The position numbers were made by a program, and so were the translations under genes. Under the pieces are notes generated by a model, which saw nothing but the letters and a program-made list of their open reading frames with translations, was not told the DNA's origin and ran no database searches. Shown here in pieces: positions 17,124-27,356 of a stretch of DNA of 64,000 nt; the stretch's first letter is position 1; each line of letters opens with the position of its first letter. Source of the stretch: Polystyrenella longa (GTDB taxonomy: Bacteria > Planctomycetota > Planctomycetia > Planctomycetales > Planctomycetaceae); the NCBI RefSeq assembly GCF_007750395.1, contig NZ_CP036281.1, forward strand, positions 3,123,001 to 3,187,000, in the 5' to 3' direction.

Positions 17124-18509
17124 TCAGGAATTCGCCGATAGTTCGGGGACGACTTCTCCCTCCAACAGAATGGGGATTGGGCGTCCGGAGTAATCGGTGA
17201 AGGAAATCGGCCGGGGATCAATCCCGAGGTGTCTATATAGAGTCATCAGGAAGTCTTCGCGACTGATTCGACGCTCTACGACTTCTTCCCCTCGTGGATC
17301 GGTCGCTCCAACAATCTGTCCTGTAGGTATTCCACCCCCGGCGAAGATTAATGATGTCGCATTCGGCCAGTGGTCCCGCCCTGGTTGCATAATTCCAGAC
17401 GCAGAATCGTTAGCGTAAGAAATTCGAGGCGTTCGCCCGAACTCTCCTGTGACGACGACCATTACACGTTTGTTAAGTCCTCGTTCAAAGAGGTCTTCAA
17501 TTAGTGCGGTCACCGCTTGATCATAATAGGGTGCCCGTGCTTTCATCACATCAAAGCAGTGGTGGTTTACAGCGTGATCGTCCCAGTTATGAATTCGCCC
17601 GCACAGGGATCCGTTCAGCGTTGTCGTAATTAATTCCACCCCAGATTCAATCAGTCGTCGCGCCAGTAGTAGTTGTTGGCCCCATTGATTTCGTCCATAG
17701 CGGTCGCGAATTGCCGCTGATTCCTGTTTGATGTCAAACGCTTCGCGTGTATTAGTCGACGTCAGCACATTCGCTGCTTGTTGTTCGAAAGCGTTCAACG
17801 CCTGCATCTCCTGAATCTGTTCGAGATTCTGTTGGAGGCGATCGAATCGTTTACGAAGAGAAATCCTTTCGGTCAGGCGAGTTTCGGCTTCCGCAGTAAC
17901 TGTTCCCAGATTAGGTACGGCGAAGTTTTCGAGATTGGGATCATTATAGACAGCGAAGGGTTCGTAGGAGGTTCCAAGATATGCAGGCCCAACGTAGGGA
18001 GTCGGTTGCAGCCCTACATAGTTGGGAATATCGTGATTCACGTCGTAACGCAGGCGATGCGCAATTGAAAAGAGATCGGGGTGATCCGGTTTATTTTTCA
18101 GTGCCTGAATGTCATGTCCCGTTAGTAGTTGCTGCGCCCCTTGCTGGTGATTTCCTCCTGAATGGGTCAGTGATCGGATCACGGTCATTTTATCCGCGAT
18201 CTTTGCATGCATGGGAAGCAGTTCGCTGATGTTTAAACCGGGAACATTGGTTTCGATCGGCAGAAAGGGGCCGCGATAATCGCTGGGCGCCTGGGGCTTG
18301 GGATCATACGTTTCCAGATGGCTTGCACCACCGATCAACCAGACCAGAATGACTGCCGTCTTTTCGTTCTGCGCGGAATCAGCCAGTGGTTGTTCCGCCC
18401 GCAGGCGATTGAGTTCTGCAAGGGAAAGCGAAGCGGCGCCTGTCATTCCCAAGCGAAGGAACTCCCGGCGATGGATAGAGAATGAATTTGAGAGCTGGAG
18501 CCTGGCCAT
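17124..18509 (-). CDS. DUF1501 family Tat-exported protein
   Basis: 461 residues. The N-terminus has a twin-arginine motif (HRREFLRLGMTGAASLSLAE), then the DUF1501 pattern: VILVWLIGGASHLETYDPKPQAPSDYRGPF, a mid-region GGNHQQGAQQLLTG and a C-terminal VVVTGEFGRTPRI-GRDHWP. The fold is related to alkaline phosphatase/sulfatase. It is exported folded. In planctomycetes DUF1501 genes usually sit beside DUF1549/DUF1553 genes; here the partner is absent. Function unknown. Confidence 0.92.
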   Translation of the reverse strand: MARLQLSNSFSIHRREFLRLGMTGAASLSLAELNRLRAEQPLADSAQNEKTAVILVWLIGGASHLETYDPKPQAPSDYRGPFLPIETNVPGLNISELLPMHAKIADKMTVIRSLTHSGGNHQQGAQQLLTGHDIQALKNKPDHPDLFSIAHRLRYDVNHDIPNYVGLQPTPYVGPAYLGTSYEPFAVYNDPNLENFAVPNLGTVTAEAETRLTERISLRKRFDRLQQNLEQIQEMQALNAFEQQAANVLTSTNTREAFDIKQESAAIRDRYGRNQWGQQLLLARRLIESGVELITTTLNGSLCGRIHNWDDHAVNHHCFDVMKARAPYYDQAVTALIEDLFERGLNKRVMVVVTGEFGRTPRISYANDSASGIMQPGRDHWPNATSLIFAGGGIPTGQIVGATDPRGEEVVERRISREDFLMTLYRHLGIDPRPISFTDYSGRPIPILLEGEVVPELSANS

Positions 18510-18698
18510 GAATCGACCTCTGGCAAATGAAGGAAGGCGTTTTAGTAAGAGAATCTAACGCTCTAACATGGACTATACGCGTTTCCAAAGACGTCCGCAA
18601 TTACGGTTCCCCCTCTGCTTTACCGAATTGCGAATCCTGCGAGGCCCGTCTAGGATTGAGTAATCAAACATGTTTGACTTTGTAAATAGGAATGATAA

Positions 18699-19871
18699 AT
18701 GAACAAATTCTTCTTGACGTGCTGTCTCTACTGCTTAACCACAATCGCGAGACCAGACTGTGATGTTTACGCCCAGAAACAAGTTGGGAACGGAGCCAAT
18801 GGGGCGATCCTTGTCGCGGCGAGCAATGCGTCTTCCAAGATTCGTGCTGCGGCAGATTTTGTCTGCGATGGAGAAGGTGATCAGGAAGAGATCCGACAGG
18901 CTATTCTTGCTCTCCCAGAAGCAGGTGGAACGGTTCGGTTGTCTGGAGGAACTTTCGACATAAAGCACGTTCCCGAAACATTGGGCGGTGTTCTGATTGA
19001 TCGGTCGAACGTCACTCTGGCTGGACAAGGGGCCGCGACGAAACTGATTCAGGCTGCGGATCAGAATACGAATGTGATTCGAATCATCGGTTCTGATGTC
19101 GGTTACATTACCATTCGTGATTTATACGTCGACGCTAACAGTGACCAGAATCAGAATGATGATGGCGATCCGAATGTCTCTCATGCCCGGTTTGAGTTTT
19201 GTGGAATCAAAGCGTTCTATACCTATCCGGGTGGACCTACGGGATTACGCAATCATCACATTACCATTGAGAACTGCCACGTGCATAATGCGAAACGCTT
19301 GGGCATTATGCTGGAAGGCTCCTATATGAATGTGATTAACAATCACCTGGGCAATGCGGGGTCCGATGTCGTTGAAATCCTGACAGGCCCCGGAATCATT
19401 CGGGGAAATCAAGTCGAGATCACAGGTCCGACGCATGTCGCTATTGGTTCTGACCGAGGGAATGACATCATCATGTCCAACAATATTGTGCGAGTGAGAG
19501 AGGGAGCTGATCTCGATATCGGATTTCGTTCCTGGGCGAATTCGGAGCGGCATGTGATCGCCAATAATGTGCTGACTGTCGACGAAGGGGGCCATTGCGA
19601 CTATGCCATGGATGTCCGTGGAAAGGGAGCGGCCATCACGGGGAACACAATTCATTCCAGTAATTCTGATCAACGTCTTCCTGTCTGGATTACAGGCTAT
19701 AATACGGTGATCAGCGGAAACCTGTTTGAGAATGTCGAGTTGGTGATTGAGGATCTCACGGAGTTAAAAAAGCCGATTCTGGTTCAGGGAAACATCTTCG
19801 ACAAATCTGGAATCACTCATAAACAAGGTAGACTGGTTAAGGGGAGCAATGTTCTGCCTGCAGATGAATAA
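18699..19871 (+). CDS. Secreted right-handed beta-helix protein
   Basis: 390 residues. A signal peptide (about 1-25) precedes a Pectate_lyase_3-like start (AAADFVCDGEGDQEEIRQAILALPEAGGTVRLSGGTFDI), then parallel beta-helix repeats with the typical N-x-I/V-x-x-N turn pattern (ITIENCHVHNAKRLGIMLEGSYMNVINNHLGNA..., ITGNTIHSS, VISGNLFENV, LVQGNIFDKS). Possible polysaccharide lyase or hydrolase or adhesin; catalytic residues cannot be assigned. AGGAATGATAA precedes the ATG. Not in an operon. Confidence 0.85.
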   Translation: MNKFFLTCCLYCLTTIARPDCDVYAQKQVGNGANGAILVAASNASSKIRAAADFVCDGEGDQEEIRQAILALPEAGGTVRLSGGTFDIKHVPETLGGVLIDRSNVTLAGQGAATKLIQAADQNTNVIRIIGSDVGYITIRDLYVDANSDQNQNDDGDPNVSHARFEFCGIKAFYTYPGGPTGLRNHHITIENCHVHNAKRLGIMLEGSYMNVINNHLGNAGSDVVEILTGPGIIRGNQVEITGPTHVAIGSDRGNDIIMSNNIVRVREGADLDIGFRSWANSERHVIANNVLTVDEGGHCDYAMDVRGKGAAITGNTIHSSNSDQRLPVWITGYNTVISGNLFENVELVIEDLTELKKPILVQGNIFDKSGITHKQGRLVKGSNVLPADE

Positions 19872-20157
19872 TGGCCTCGACTCCACATTGACCATCAAAC
19901 ACCGACATCGTCAGAATAGTTATGGTTAAAGGCTTCAAGGGAAAAAATATCCCTCTATGACACTCCAGCCGGGGTATTTCGAGGAGAATGACGGTCCTCT
20001 ATGGAGTGCGGCTTGAATTGTCCCTCTGATTCGTCAATCATCGACTGTCATTTTGTTTTCTCTCAAATGACTTCAACGACATTTCTCCGTTCTGCTGGTA
20101 CATGACAGCCAGTCGGATGTTATTCTTCTACCTTTTCAAATAGTTCGAGTGATCTAC

Positions 20158-20466
20158 ATGGCTGATTTTGCGCCGCATGCCAGTGATAACCGCGAACAGG
20201 AAAACGCGTCCGATATCGAACGGAATACTCGATACGGTTTGCGTCTGTTTACGGTTTACCTGCTTTTATACCTGGGATATATCCTGCTCAGCACCTTCAC
20301 CCCTAAAATGATGCAAGACATCAAAATCGCGGGTGTCAATCTTTCCGTGATGTACGGTTTTGGATTGATCATCGCCGCGTGGGTTCTTGCTTTAATATAC
20401 GGGTGGCTCTGCCGCGACATCACGCCTGCTGATTCAACGACATCAACCAAAGGAGGTGCTGCGTGA
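20158..20466 (+). CDS. DUF485 membrane protein, symporter partner
   Basis: 102 residues with two hydrophobic spans (LFTVYLLLYLGYILLSTF and VMYGFGLIIAAWVLALIYGWL), the DUF485 arrangement. DUF485 genes are regularly paired with acetate-type sodium:solute symporters, as here (yjcH-actP arrangement). The next gene starts inside this gene's stop (GTGA overlap) behind AAAGGAGGTG, so the two are translationally coupled. Start chosen at the ATG 20158; a GTG at 20149 adds three residues. Confidence 0.9.
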   Translation: MADFAPHASDNREQENASDIERNTRYGLRLFTVYLLLYLGYILLSTFTPKMMQDIKIAGVNLSVMYGFGLIIAAWVLALIYGWLCRDITPADSTTSTKGGAA

Positions 20467-22436
20467 TTTACGAACCCTCCGCCCTGGCGGTCGTCATCTT
20501 TGGTGCGATCGTCGCTTTTACTTTATGGCTCAGTTTCTTTCTCGGGAGTAAGGCGAAATCATCGGCAGGTTTTTTTGCTGCTGGCGGTTCGATTCCCTGG
20601 TTCATCAACGGAGTCGCTTTTGCGGGCGACTACCTTTCGGCGGCATCGTTTCTCGGTATCTGCGGAATGATTTCCTTCTATGGGTATGATGGATTCCTGT
20701 ACTCCATCGGTTACCTGGCAGGCTGGATTGTCGCGCTGTTTGTGGTTGCAGAACCACTTAAGCGAATGGGAAAATACACTTTCGCTGATGCGCTCGACAG
20801 CCGTTTTCAATCTCGCGGAATTAAATTCACCGTGGCAATTAGTACTCTGGTCGTCAGTATCTTTTATCTGATTCCCCAGATGGTCGGTGCGGGAGCGTTG
20901 ATTACTCCCCTGCTCGGTTTTCCACATTACGTGGGTGTATTAATGGTTGGTCTGGTTGTCACCATCATTGTGGTTACGGCTGGTATGGTGAGTACGACTT
21001 ACGTGCAGTTCATCAAAGGTTCACTGCTGGTTGTCTTCAGCTTTATAATCACCATCGCTATTTTGTTACGTGGTTTCTCCGTGCCTCAGGATGAGACGGA
21101 CGACAATTATCTGAAGTCCTTCGGTCCGTACGCCACGATGGAAACCATCCCCTGGGACGAAGTCGTCCGTCGAACCGCCGGTGCGGATCTTGCTACGGAA
21201 AATGCTTACGAACCATTGCCAAACACGGGCAACTGGACTGATTTGCCCTACATGCGTGTCAAAATCAACCCGTCAGAAGAGATTCTGACTTGGAAGGTAG
21301 ATCAAGACGATGCGGGTGGCTTTATACTGCGGGAAGCTCAGTTCAAGACCGTAAACAGCGATCAAGCGGCATTCGTGAATGGATTACCCCAGGGTAAGGG
21401 CGAAGGTCAAATGGACCTGAAACCGATTGGGCAGGTTAAATCGTTACTGGAAGACGAACTTGAATCGGGCCCTCAGGGGCCGCTGCAATTCTTTCGTACT
21501 ATCCAGGACAGCACGATCATGCTGAACGGTACGGAAAGTTTCACTGATGAAGACGGCGCTGTCACTACGATCTTTTACCAGAAGCCGACGAGTGGAACGG
21601 ACATTCTTAGCCCCGGGAATCACCCCTCCTTCCAGGGATTACGGGGCGATGACACGATCAAGAAGATTAACTTTCTCTCGCTGATGCTGGCGTTATTCTG
21701 CGGAACGGCGTCGTTACCGCACATTCTGATTCGTTACTACACGGTTAAAGACCAAGCGTCGGCTCGAAAAAGTACAATTGTCGGTATCGGCAGTATCGGA
21801 TTCTTTTATGTCCTGACGCTTTTCATGGGCTTGGGAGCAATGACCAGTGGTCAACTCGACCCAACGAATAGCAATATGGCGGCACCACTTTTGGCGAAGA
21901 GTATTAACGAATGGTTGTTTGCGATTATTTCTGCAATTGCCTTTACCACAGTATTGGGGACAGTGAGTGGTCTCATAATTGCCGCCAGTGGAGCAGTGGT
22001 GCACGACCTGTTGACCGACGTGCTGAAGATAGATATGACCGACCACAGCAAAGTACGAATCGGTAAGATGTCGGCCGTGGTGGTGGGGATTATTGCGATC
22101 ATCCTGGGAATTCTATTCGAAAAGATGAACGTGAATTATCTCGTGGGCTGGGCCTTCAGTATTGCGGCCTCGGCCAACCTTCCGGCGTTGTTAATGGTAT
22201 TGTTCTGGAAACGGACGACGAAGCAGGGAATTACGGCTGCTGTGACTGTCGGCATGATTTCCTCGCTGGGTTGGGTGATGACTTCGGCAGATACCTTTTC
22301 CAAGGTTTATGGTATCGATCCGGAACTTGCCTGGGTTCCTTTCAGCCAACCGGGGATCGTTACGATTCCTCTTGGTTTCCTGACGCTGATTGTCGTCTCG
22401 CTGATGACACAGCCCAAGGAGAAAGTCGCCGTTTGA
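20463..22436 (+). CDS. actP: Sodium:solute symporter, acetate/cation type (ActP-like)
   Basis: 657 residues, about 13 membrane segments, of the SSS family. N-terminal FFAAGGSIPWFINGVAFAGDYLSAASFLGICG is the typical ActP start; SLPHILIRYYTVKDQASARKS and the later transmembrane block VVGIIAIILGILFEKMNVNYLVGWAFSIAASANLPALLMVLFW are family landmarks. A roughly 200-residue soluble insert (about 215-395) sits between helices, larger than in E. coli ActP. GTG start overlaps the DUF485 stop, with a perfect GGAGGTG upstream. It likely takes up acetate or related acids with sodium or protons. Confidence 0.9.
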   Translation: MIYEPSALAVVIFGAIVAFTLWLSFFLGSKAKSSAGFFAAGGSIPWFINGVAFAGDYLSAASFLGICGMISFYGYDGFLYSIGYLAGWIVALFVVAEPLKRMGKYTFADALDSRFQSRGIKFTVAISTLVVSIFYLIPQMVGAGALITPLLGFPHYVGVLMVGLVVTIIVVTAGMVSTTYVQFIKGSLLVVFSFIITIAILLRGFSVPQDETDDNYLKSFGPYATMETIPWDEVVRRTAGADLATENAYEPLPNTGNWTDLPYMRVKINPSEEILTWKVDQDDAGGFILREAQFKTVNSDQAAFVNGLPQGKGEGQMDLKPIGQVKSLLEDELESGPQGPLQFFRTIQDSTIMLNGTESFTDEDGAVTTIFYQKPTSGTDILSPGNHPSFQGLRGDDTIKKINFLSLMLALFCGTASLPHILIRYYTVKDQASARKSTIVGIGSIGFFYVLTLFMGLGAMTSGQLDPTNSNMAAPLLAKSINEWLFAIISAIAFTTVLGTVSGLIIAASGAVVHDLLTDVLKIDMTDHSKVRIGKMSAVVVGIIAIILGILFEKMNVNYLVGWAFSIAASANLPALLMVLFWKRTTKQGITAAVTVGMISSLGWVMTSADTFSKVYGIDPELAWVPFSQPGIVTIPLGFLTLIVVSLMTQPKEKVAV

Positions 22437-22481
22437 GACCAGTCTGAGACTGACGTTTTACACACGTTTTTGTTAAAACAG

Positions 22482-22520
22482 AAAACCGGATGAGCGCTGT
22501 CTGCTCGTCCGGTTTTCTTT
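22482..22520 (+). terminator. Terminator after symporter operon
   Basis: AAAACCGGATGAGC (22482-22495) pairs with GCTCGTCCGGTTTT (22503-22516) with one T-G, followed by CTTTC. Confidence 0.8.
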
Positions 22521-22550
22521 CATTTTATCCGCTTGCTTGAATCGACTTCC

Positions 22551-24248
22551 ATGACGCATCAAATCAACTGGAACAGTTCCCAACTAACACACGGCTGGCA
22601 AAAAGGTGTCACCGCGTTTTATTATGGTCTTGGTTTAACTCAAGAGGACTTTGACAAACCCCAGATTGGAATTGGCGTCCCCCTACTGGAAGGAAACCTG
22701 TGCAACGTGCATGCGTACGAGCTGGGTCAGGAACTTGCCGTCGGTTGCCGTGAAGCGGGCTTGATCGGCTTTCCATTCGGTACGCCGGGAGTGAGCGATA
22801 ATATCACACAGGGACACGAAGGGGGAAATGCTTCGCTCCCGTCACGTAACCTGATTGCGAATTCGGCCGAGTGTGTCGTCAGTGCTCACTGTTATGACAG
22901 CCTGATCGGATTACACAACTGCGACAAGAACGGTCCCGGCTTCGCCATGGCCCTGGCACGCATGAACTATCCAGGTTTGATTGTCAGTGGCGGAAGTATC
23001 AAACCAGGCTGCCATAAAGGGGAAGACATTTCCATCCTGGATGTGTATGACTCTCGTGCCGCGGCTTCGGTAGGGGCGATGAGTGAAGATGAAGCAGACG
23101 AGATATTAAAAACAGCCTGTCCCGGTCCCGGTGGTTGCGGTATCGCGGCCTCGTTCAATACGTGGGGCATCGCCCTGGAAGCGATCGGACTAATGCTACC
23201 TGGTAGCAGTTCCATCCCCGCTGTGGATGGGCTCAAAAAAGAAGAATGCCGACAGGTTGGGAAGGCAGTTCTGAACCTGTTGAAACAGAACATTCGGCCG
23301 CGTGACATTCTTACCAAGAAATCTTTTGAGAACGCCGTTGTGACGATCGCTGCTGCCGGTGGATCGACCAACGGAATTCTCCATATACTGGCTCTGGCTC
23401 GCGAAGCCGAAGTCGATTTCCATCTGGAAGATATTCAACCCATTTTGAAACGAACGCCCGTCGTCTGCAGTTTTGCCCCAAGGGGTCGCCGCACGATGTT
23501 CGATCTTCACAAACTGGGTGGCACGCCGCTACTTCTTAAACATCTATTCGATGCCGGATTACTCCATGGCGACTGTTTGACGGTGACCGGCAAAACAATG
23601 GCCGAAAACCTGAAGGACGTCCCCACCGTTGGTGACGATCAGGACTTGATTGTGCCCGTCGACAAGCCGTTCAAGCCTTATGCTGATATGCAAATCTGTA
23701 TGGGGAACCTTGCTCCGGGCGGAGTCGTTTTCAAAGTATCCAGCATGGAGGAGCCTCGCTTCAAAGGGAAAGCGATCTGTTTCGACGACGCCAAAGCGGT
23801 CGCCGATGCGGTCGAAGCTCATCAAATCAAACCGGGTAGCGTGATCGTACTCCGTAACCTGGGGCCAGTGGCCGCTGGGATGCCGGAAGTCCTTGTCGCC
23901 ACTGCAGCGCTTACCGTTCCCGAGTTGGACGGCAAAGTTGCCTTTCTGTCGGACACACGAGTTTCGGGAGTTTCCCACGGTGCCATCGGCGTCCACTGCT
24001 CGCCTGAAGCGGCTGTCGGCGGACCAATCGGACTGGTCGAAAATGATGATGATATCTCGTTTGACCTCGAAGCGGGTAATATTACCTTACACGTCGATGA
24101 GGCCACATTAGCGATTCGCAAATCGGCCTGGCAACCACCAACGGATTTGTGGGCCGCCAAACGAGGTTACCTTGCCGACTTCAGTGCGACCGTATCTCAG
24201 GCACACCACGGATGCGTCAGTAAAGCGTATTATCCACACTGCGACTGA
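22551..24248 (+). CDS. IlvD/Edd-family dehydratase
   Basis: 565 residues of the dihydroxy-acid dehydratase / phosphogluconate dehydratase superfamily, which removes water from a 2,3-dihydroxy acid using an iron-sulfur cluster. The three cluster cysteines of IlvD are in place: C51 (GNLCN), C124 (HNCDKNGPG) and C196 (GPGGCG). Other landmarks are GGSTNGILHILALA and SHGAIGVHCSPEAAVGGPIGLV. Motif details differ from typical IlvD (IAASFNT replaces the MYTANTM of the standard enzyme; SDTRVSGVS replaces TDGRFSGG). It could be the valine-pathway enzyme or a sugar-acid dehydratase. No other branched-chain biosynthesis genes are near. ATG 22551 is preferred over a TTG at 22533. Confidence 0.82.
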   Translation: MTHQINWNSSQLTHGWQKGVTAFYYGLGLTQEDFDKPQIGIGVPLLEGNLCNVHAYELGQELAVGCREAGLIGFPFGTPGVSDNITQGHEGGNASLPSRNLIANSAECVVSAHCYDSLIGLHNCDKNGPGFAMALARMNYPGLIVSGGSIKPGCHKGEDISILDVYDSRAAASVGAMSEDEADEILKTACPGPGGCGIAASFNTWGIALEAIGLMLPGSSSIPAVDGLKKEECRQVGKAVLNLLKQNIRPRDILTKKSFENAVVTIAAAGGSTNGILHILALAREAEVDFHLEDIQPILKRTPVVCSFAPRGRRTMFDLHKLGGTPLLLKHLFDAGLLHGDCLTVTGKTMAENLKDVPTVGDDQDLIVPVDKPFKPYADMQICMGNLAPGGVVFKVSSMEEPRFKGKAICFDDAKAVADAVEAHQIKPGSVIVLRNLGPVAAGMPEVLVATAALTVPELDGKVAFLSDTRVSGVSHGAIGVHCSPEAAVGGPIGLVENDDDISFDLEAGNITLHVDEATLAIRKSAWQPPTDLWAAKRGYLADFSATVSQAHHGCVSKAYYPHCD

Positions 24249-24422
24249 GGTGATCGAGTTTTTAACTCAGGTAGAAATCTACGCTGGAACGCCACTACCT
24301 GTCTTTTATTGACAGCATAAAAACCGAGTAGACAAGGTAGCGATTCGCGAGAATTACTGGAAAGAATTTTTTGCAATCTGAACATCTTACAGAAGCTATG
24401 AACGAAGATTGCTCAAGATCCA

Positions 24423-25367
24423 TCAATGGCTTAATTCAATCAATTTTTGCAATGGTACATCCAGCATTTCAAATTGGGCGAGCCTTGATTTCCATTCGTT
24501 GGGAATGCCTGATTCTCCGTAGTAAGCTCCGGCCAATTGACCACAAACAGCGCCGGTTGTGTCCGCATCGTCACCCAGATTGATGGCGGCCAGCACGGCG
24601 TCTGGGAAGTTGTCTGTCGTCCAGAATGCCCACAGAGCAGCTTCTATTGACTGAACGACGTAGCCGGTCCCTCGTATTTCCGGTGGTTGTTTATGGAGAT
24701 AGCTACCTTCAATAACTGCGGTGACTGCGGGGTGAAACAATTTCCTCGCCGCTTCTTCCTTGAGCACCACCCAGTCGGACGACAAGACTTCTTCTCGAGA
24801 AATTCCCTGAATTAACCCGCTGAGAATCAGACAGAAATAGCGACACGCGGACAGGCACTGCTCGCTACCGTGCGTAGGTCGGCTCGATTCCTCAGCCAGT
24901 TGCATCAAATGTCTGGTATCTGTCGTCAACAGTGAAAAATACCGAACGGCTACGGGAGCGAAACGCATGATGGAACCGTTGCCACTTGCCATATCGTCTG
25001 TGCTACCGCTGGTGGAGGCATCACCAGACTGTTGGTATCGACGCAGTGCCTGACTGACGGTGATCCCAATGTCAAAACACCGATCATTGACCGAGTAACG
25101 TCCATTCTTCCACCAGTCGACGTAGCGTTTGGCCTGATCGTCCAAGTCCCAGCCAACTTCGATCATGCTCTCTGCGAGGGCAAGCGCCATGCTGGTATCA
25201 TCAGTCCATTCGCCCGGTCCGAGTCCATGCGGACCTCCGTCGCGGTAGCCGGTAACAGGAGGAAATGTTCCCGGTGACTTAAACTCAACTGCCGCTCCAA
25301 GGGCATCACCTATCGCGAGGCCGAGAAAGCAGCCTCCCTGGCGGTCGATTTCCTGTTGATGATTCAT
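24423..25367 (-). CDS. ADP-ribosylglycohydrolase family protein
   Basis: 314 residues of the DraG/ARH fold, which removes ADP-ribose from protein or nucleic-acid targets, or acts on related compounds. Metal-binding motifs: LGLAIGDALGAAVEF near residue 16, GEWTDDTSMALALAES near 52 and NLGDDADTTGAVCGQLAGAYYG near 266. The ATG directly abuts the stop of the upstream FAD gene (TAGATG), so the two are one operon. Substrate unknown; the family also includes crystallin-like and metabolic members. Confidence 0.88.
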   Translation of the reverse strand: MNHQQEIDRQGGCFLGLAIGDALGAAVEFKSPGTFPPVTGYRDGGPHGLGPGEWTDDTSMALALAESMIEVGWDLDDQAKRYVDWWKNGRYSVNDRCFDIGITVSQALRRYQQSGDASTSGSTDDMASGNGSIMRFAPVAVRYFSLLTTDTRHLMQLAEESSRPTHGSEQCLSACRYFCLILSGLIQGISREEVLSSDWVVLKEEAARKLFHPAVTAVIEGSYLHKQPPEIRGTGYVVQSIEAALWAFWTTDNFPDAVLAAINLGDDADTTGAVCGQLAGAYYGESGIPNEWKSRLAQFEMLDVPLQKLIELSH

Positions 25368-27026
25368 CTATTCCGCCAGTTTGATAACGTGCCCCTGGGA
25401 CTTCAATTGCCGCTGCAGTTCGGCAATGGGAATTCGTCTAGCGGGAACATTTTCTTGAATCGCCAAGTGTGCCGCGACACCTGCTGCCTGTCCCAGTGCC
25501 ATCCAGGTCGGTTCCATTCGAACAGAAGAGAAGGCCACATGCGTGGTCGAGGCCGCCACTGGCACCAGCAGGCCATCGACTTTCTGCGGTACCATAATGC
25601 GATAGGGAATTTCATAAGGTCGAGTGATGTGATCGAGCAGGCCCAAATACCCTTCCAGTACCACCGTGTCTCCCGGTTGTTTTTTCTGACAGGGAAAACT
25701 ATCTATTGGAAATTCACCCACCGCGATACTGTCTTCATACCGTTTCGGTTCGCGATTCTCACCATAACCTGTGATGTCCTGCTCAATCAACGTGTACTCG
25801 CCAATCAACCGTCGACCTTCGCGAATATACATTTGAAACGGAAAACCAGCGTTGTCTGTGAATTCATCGTGGGGAAAATAATATTCACGAGCGATCTTCC
25901 GATGTGCATCCGGAACCTCCGAATCATTTTGCAGGAACCAGATCAATCCGAGTACTATGTTTCGATGGTTATCGCAAATCTGCTTCCGGGTGGCTTCATC
26001 CCCCTCGATGTACCCTTTATTCATTTCTGGAAATGGAAACGCGAGCGGACGCGGATTAATATTAACGTCCGTTTTCTGGTTGGGAATGTTCGTTACAGAC
26101 AGGGCTCGCACCAATGTTCCAAAATGGGCGGGGTTGTAACCTCGGCTTGGTTTAAAGTTTTTGGGTCCGTCTAACAATCCGTTTTCCAGATCCTGGAAAT
26201 AGCCAACGTAATTCTCTCGTTCATATCCGATGGGTGGTTCTGACAACTGAAATCCGTTGTTGGCGTCCGTCGTGAAGCAGAGCCGGTAGGTGTAAGCTGG
26301 CAAACGATCGTCGGCCTCTCCCGTCGTACCGGGGAGAACCTCTTTCGTCTGGTAATCAAAATAAATCACACCCGCATGAGGCTCGTCGAATTCATCTCGC
26401 GATTCACGGCCCAGACGAAAGTCAGCCCCCGCTTTAGCAAGGAGGTCGCCTTCATAGGTTGCGTCGATAAATACCCGGCCTTCAATTCGCAGTGAATCTT
26501 GTTTGCGATCAGCTTCTTCACTATCTCGCGGGACAACGTTAATCGCGATGAGTCGGTTGCCTTCTTTTTCAGCATCAACGAGTCGATAACCTTTAAGAAC
26601 TTTGATGTTCGATTCTGCCATGAGCATCGACTCGAACGTAGCCTCGGCCACGGAAGGTTCGTAATAGTAACCGTCGCGACAGAGGGGAAAGTCCGGATGA
26701 TCTTTCCCATAAAAACCTACGTAGTGATTACGGACGTTCCCGACAAACTCCGTGAACAATCCTTGAATCATCTCCCGTTTTTCAATATCGCTTTTACCCA
26801 GGCCACTGGCAGTCATGCCACCTACATGTTGCTGATAGGCGATCAGCACAACTTCATTCCCCATACGAGCAGCAGAAATTGCGGCACTGACACCCCCCGG
26901 TGTCGCCCCGTAGACCACTACCTCGGACTGGTATCGGGCCTGCTCTGTATCAGCAGCACACATGGGAGAAGAGGCGACAAGCAGGCAAAACAAGCCGGAG
27001 AACAGGAGCGCAATTCGGGAGGTCAT
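25368..27026 (-). CDS. Secreted FAD-dependent oxidoreductase (FAD_oxidored family)
   Basis: About 552 residues. A signal peptide (IALLFSGLFCLLVASSPMCA) precedes a Rossmann FAD motif (VVVYGATPGGVSAAISAARMGNEVVLI) and the HVGGM motif (QHVGGMTASGLGKSD), which belong to the PF12831 family. FIDATYEGDLLAKAGADFRLGRESRDEFDE and a C-terminal MEPTWMALGQAAGVAAHLAI are also family features. Planctomycetes have many such exported enzymes, thought to act on sugars or other carbon compounds. The ATG at 27026 begins the signal peptide; an upstream frame to 27101 adds 25 residues without support. First gene of an operon with the ADP-ribosylglycohydrolase. Confidence 0.88.
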   Translation of the reverse strand: MTSRIALLFSGLFCLLVASSPMCAADTEQARYQSEVVVYGATPGGVSAAISAARMGNEVVLIAYQQHVGGMTASGLGKSDIEKREMIQGLFTEFVGNVRNHYVGFYGKDHPDFPLCRDGYYYEPSVAEATFESMLMAESNIKVLKGYRLVDAEKEGNRLIAINVVPRDSEEADRKQDSLRIEGRVFIDATYEGDLLAKAGADFRLGRESRDEFDEPHAGVIYFDYQTKEVLPGTTGEADDRLPAYTYRLCFTTDANNGFQLSEPPIGYERENYVGYFQDLENGLLDGPKNFKPSRGYNPAHFGTLVRALSVTNIPNQKTDVNINPRPLAFPFPEMNKGYIEGDEATRKQICDNHRNIVLGLIWFLQNDSEVPDAHRKIAREYYFPHDEFTDNAGFPFQMYIREGRRLIGEYTLIEQDITGYGENREPKRYEDSIAVGEFPIDSFPCQKKQPGDTVVLEGYLGLLDHITRPYEIPYRIMVPQKVDGLLVPVAASTTHVAFSSVRMEPTWMALGQAAGVAAHLAIQENVPARRIPIAELQRQLKSQGHVIKLAE

Positions 27027-27356
27027 AATGCAGATATCCACTAGTCGTTGGAAATGGTCTCTGATTCGAGATGGAGAACGGGTTGAGTTTAATGAAGCCA
27101 TCCCGGAACCGCGTATCGGTCTTTTTAATTCAAGATTACGAAATTCAGTTCGGTTCGCTAGTTGACGGCAGAATCACTTTAATTATGCTGCCCATCATAG
27201 CAAGCACTGGTACCCAATACCCACCATTTTAGATGCTCCTTCGTGTCAGAAGCCCTTGAGCAGTCAGGAATAAGCAGTAGTAGTGTAGAAAAACCGGCTT
27301 AACCGATTAAAGCGACAACTTTTTTGAGGTTATCCTGAACGAAATGCGATCCAGAT

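Noticed and set aside
17124-18509. Start of a DUF1549/DUF1553/DUF1501 operon
   Set aside because: Neighbouring genes are a TadG-like and a beta-helix gene on the opposite strand; the usual partner is absent.
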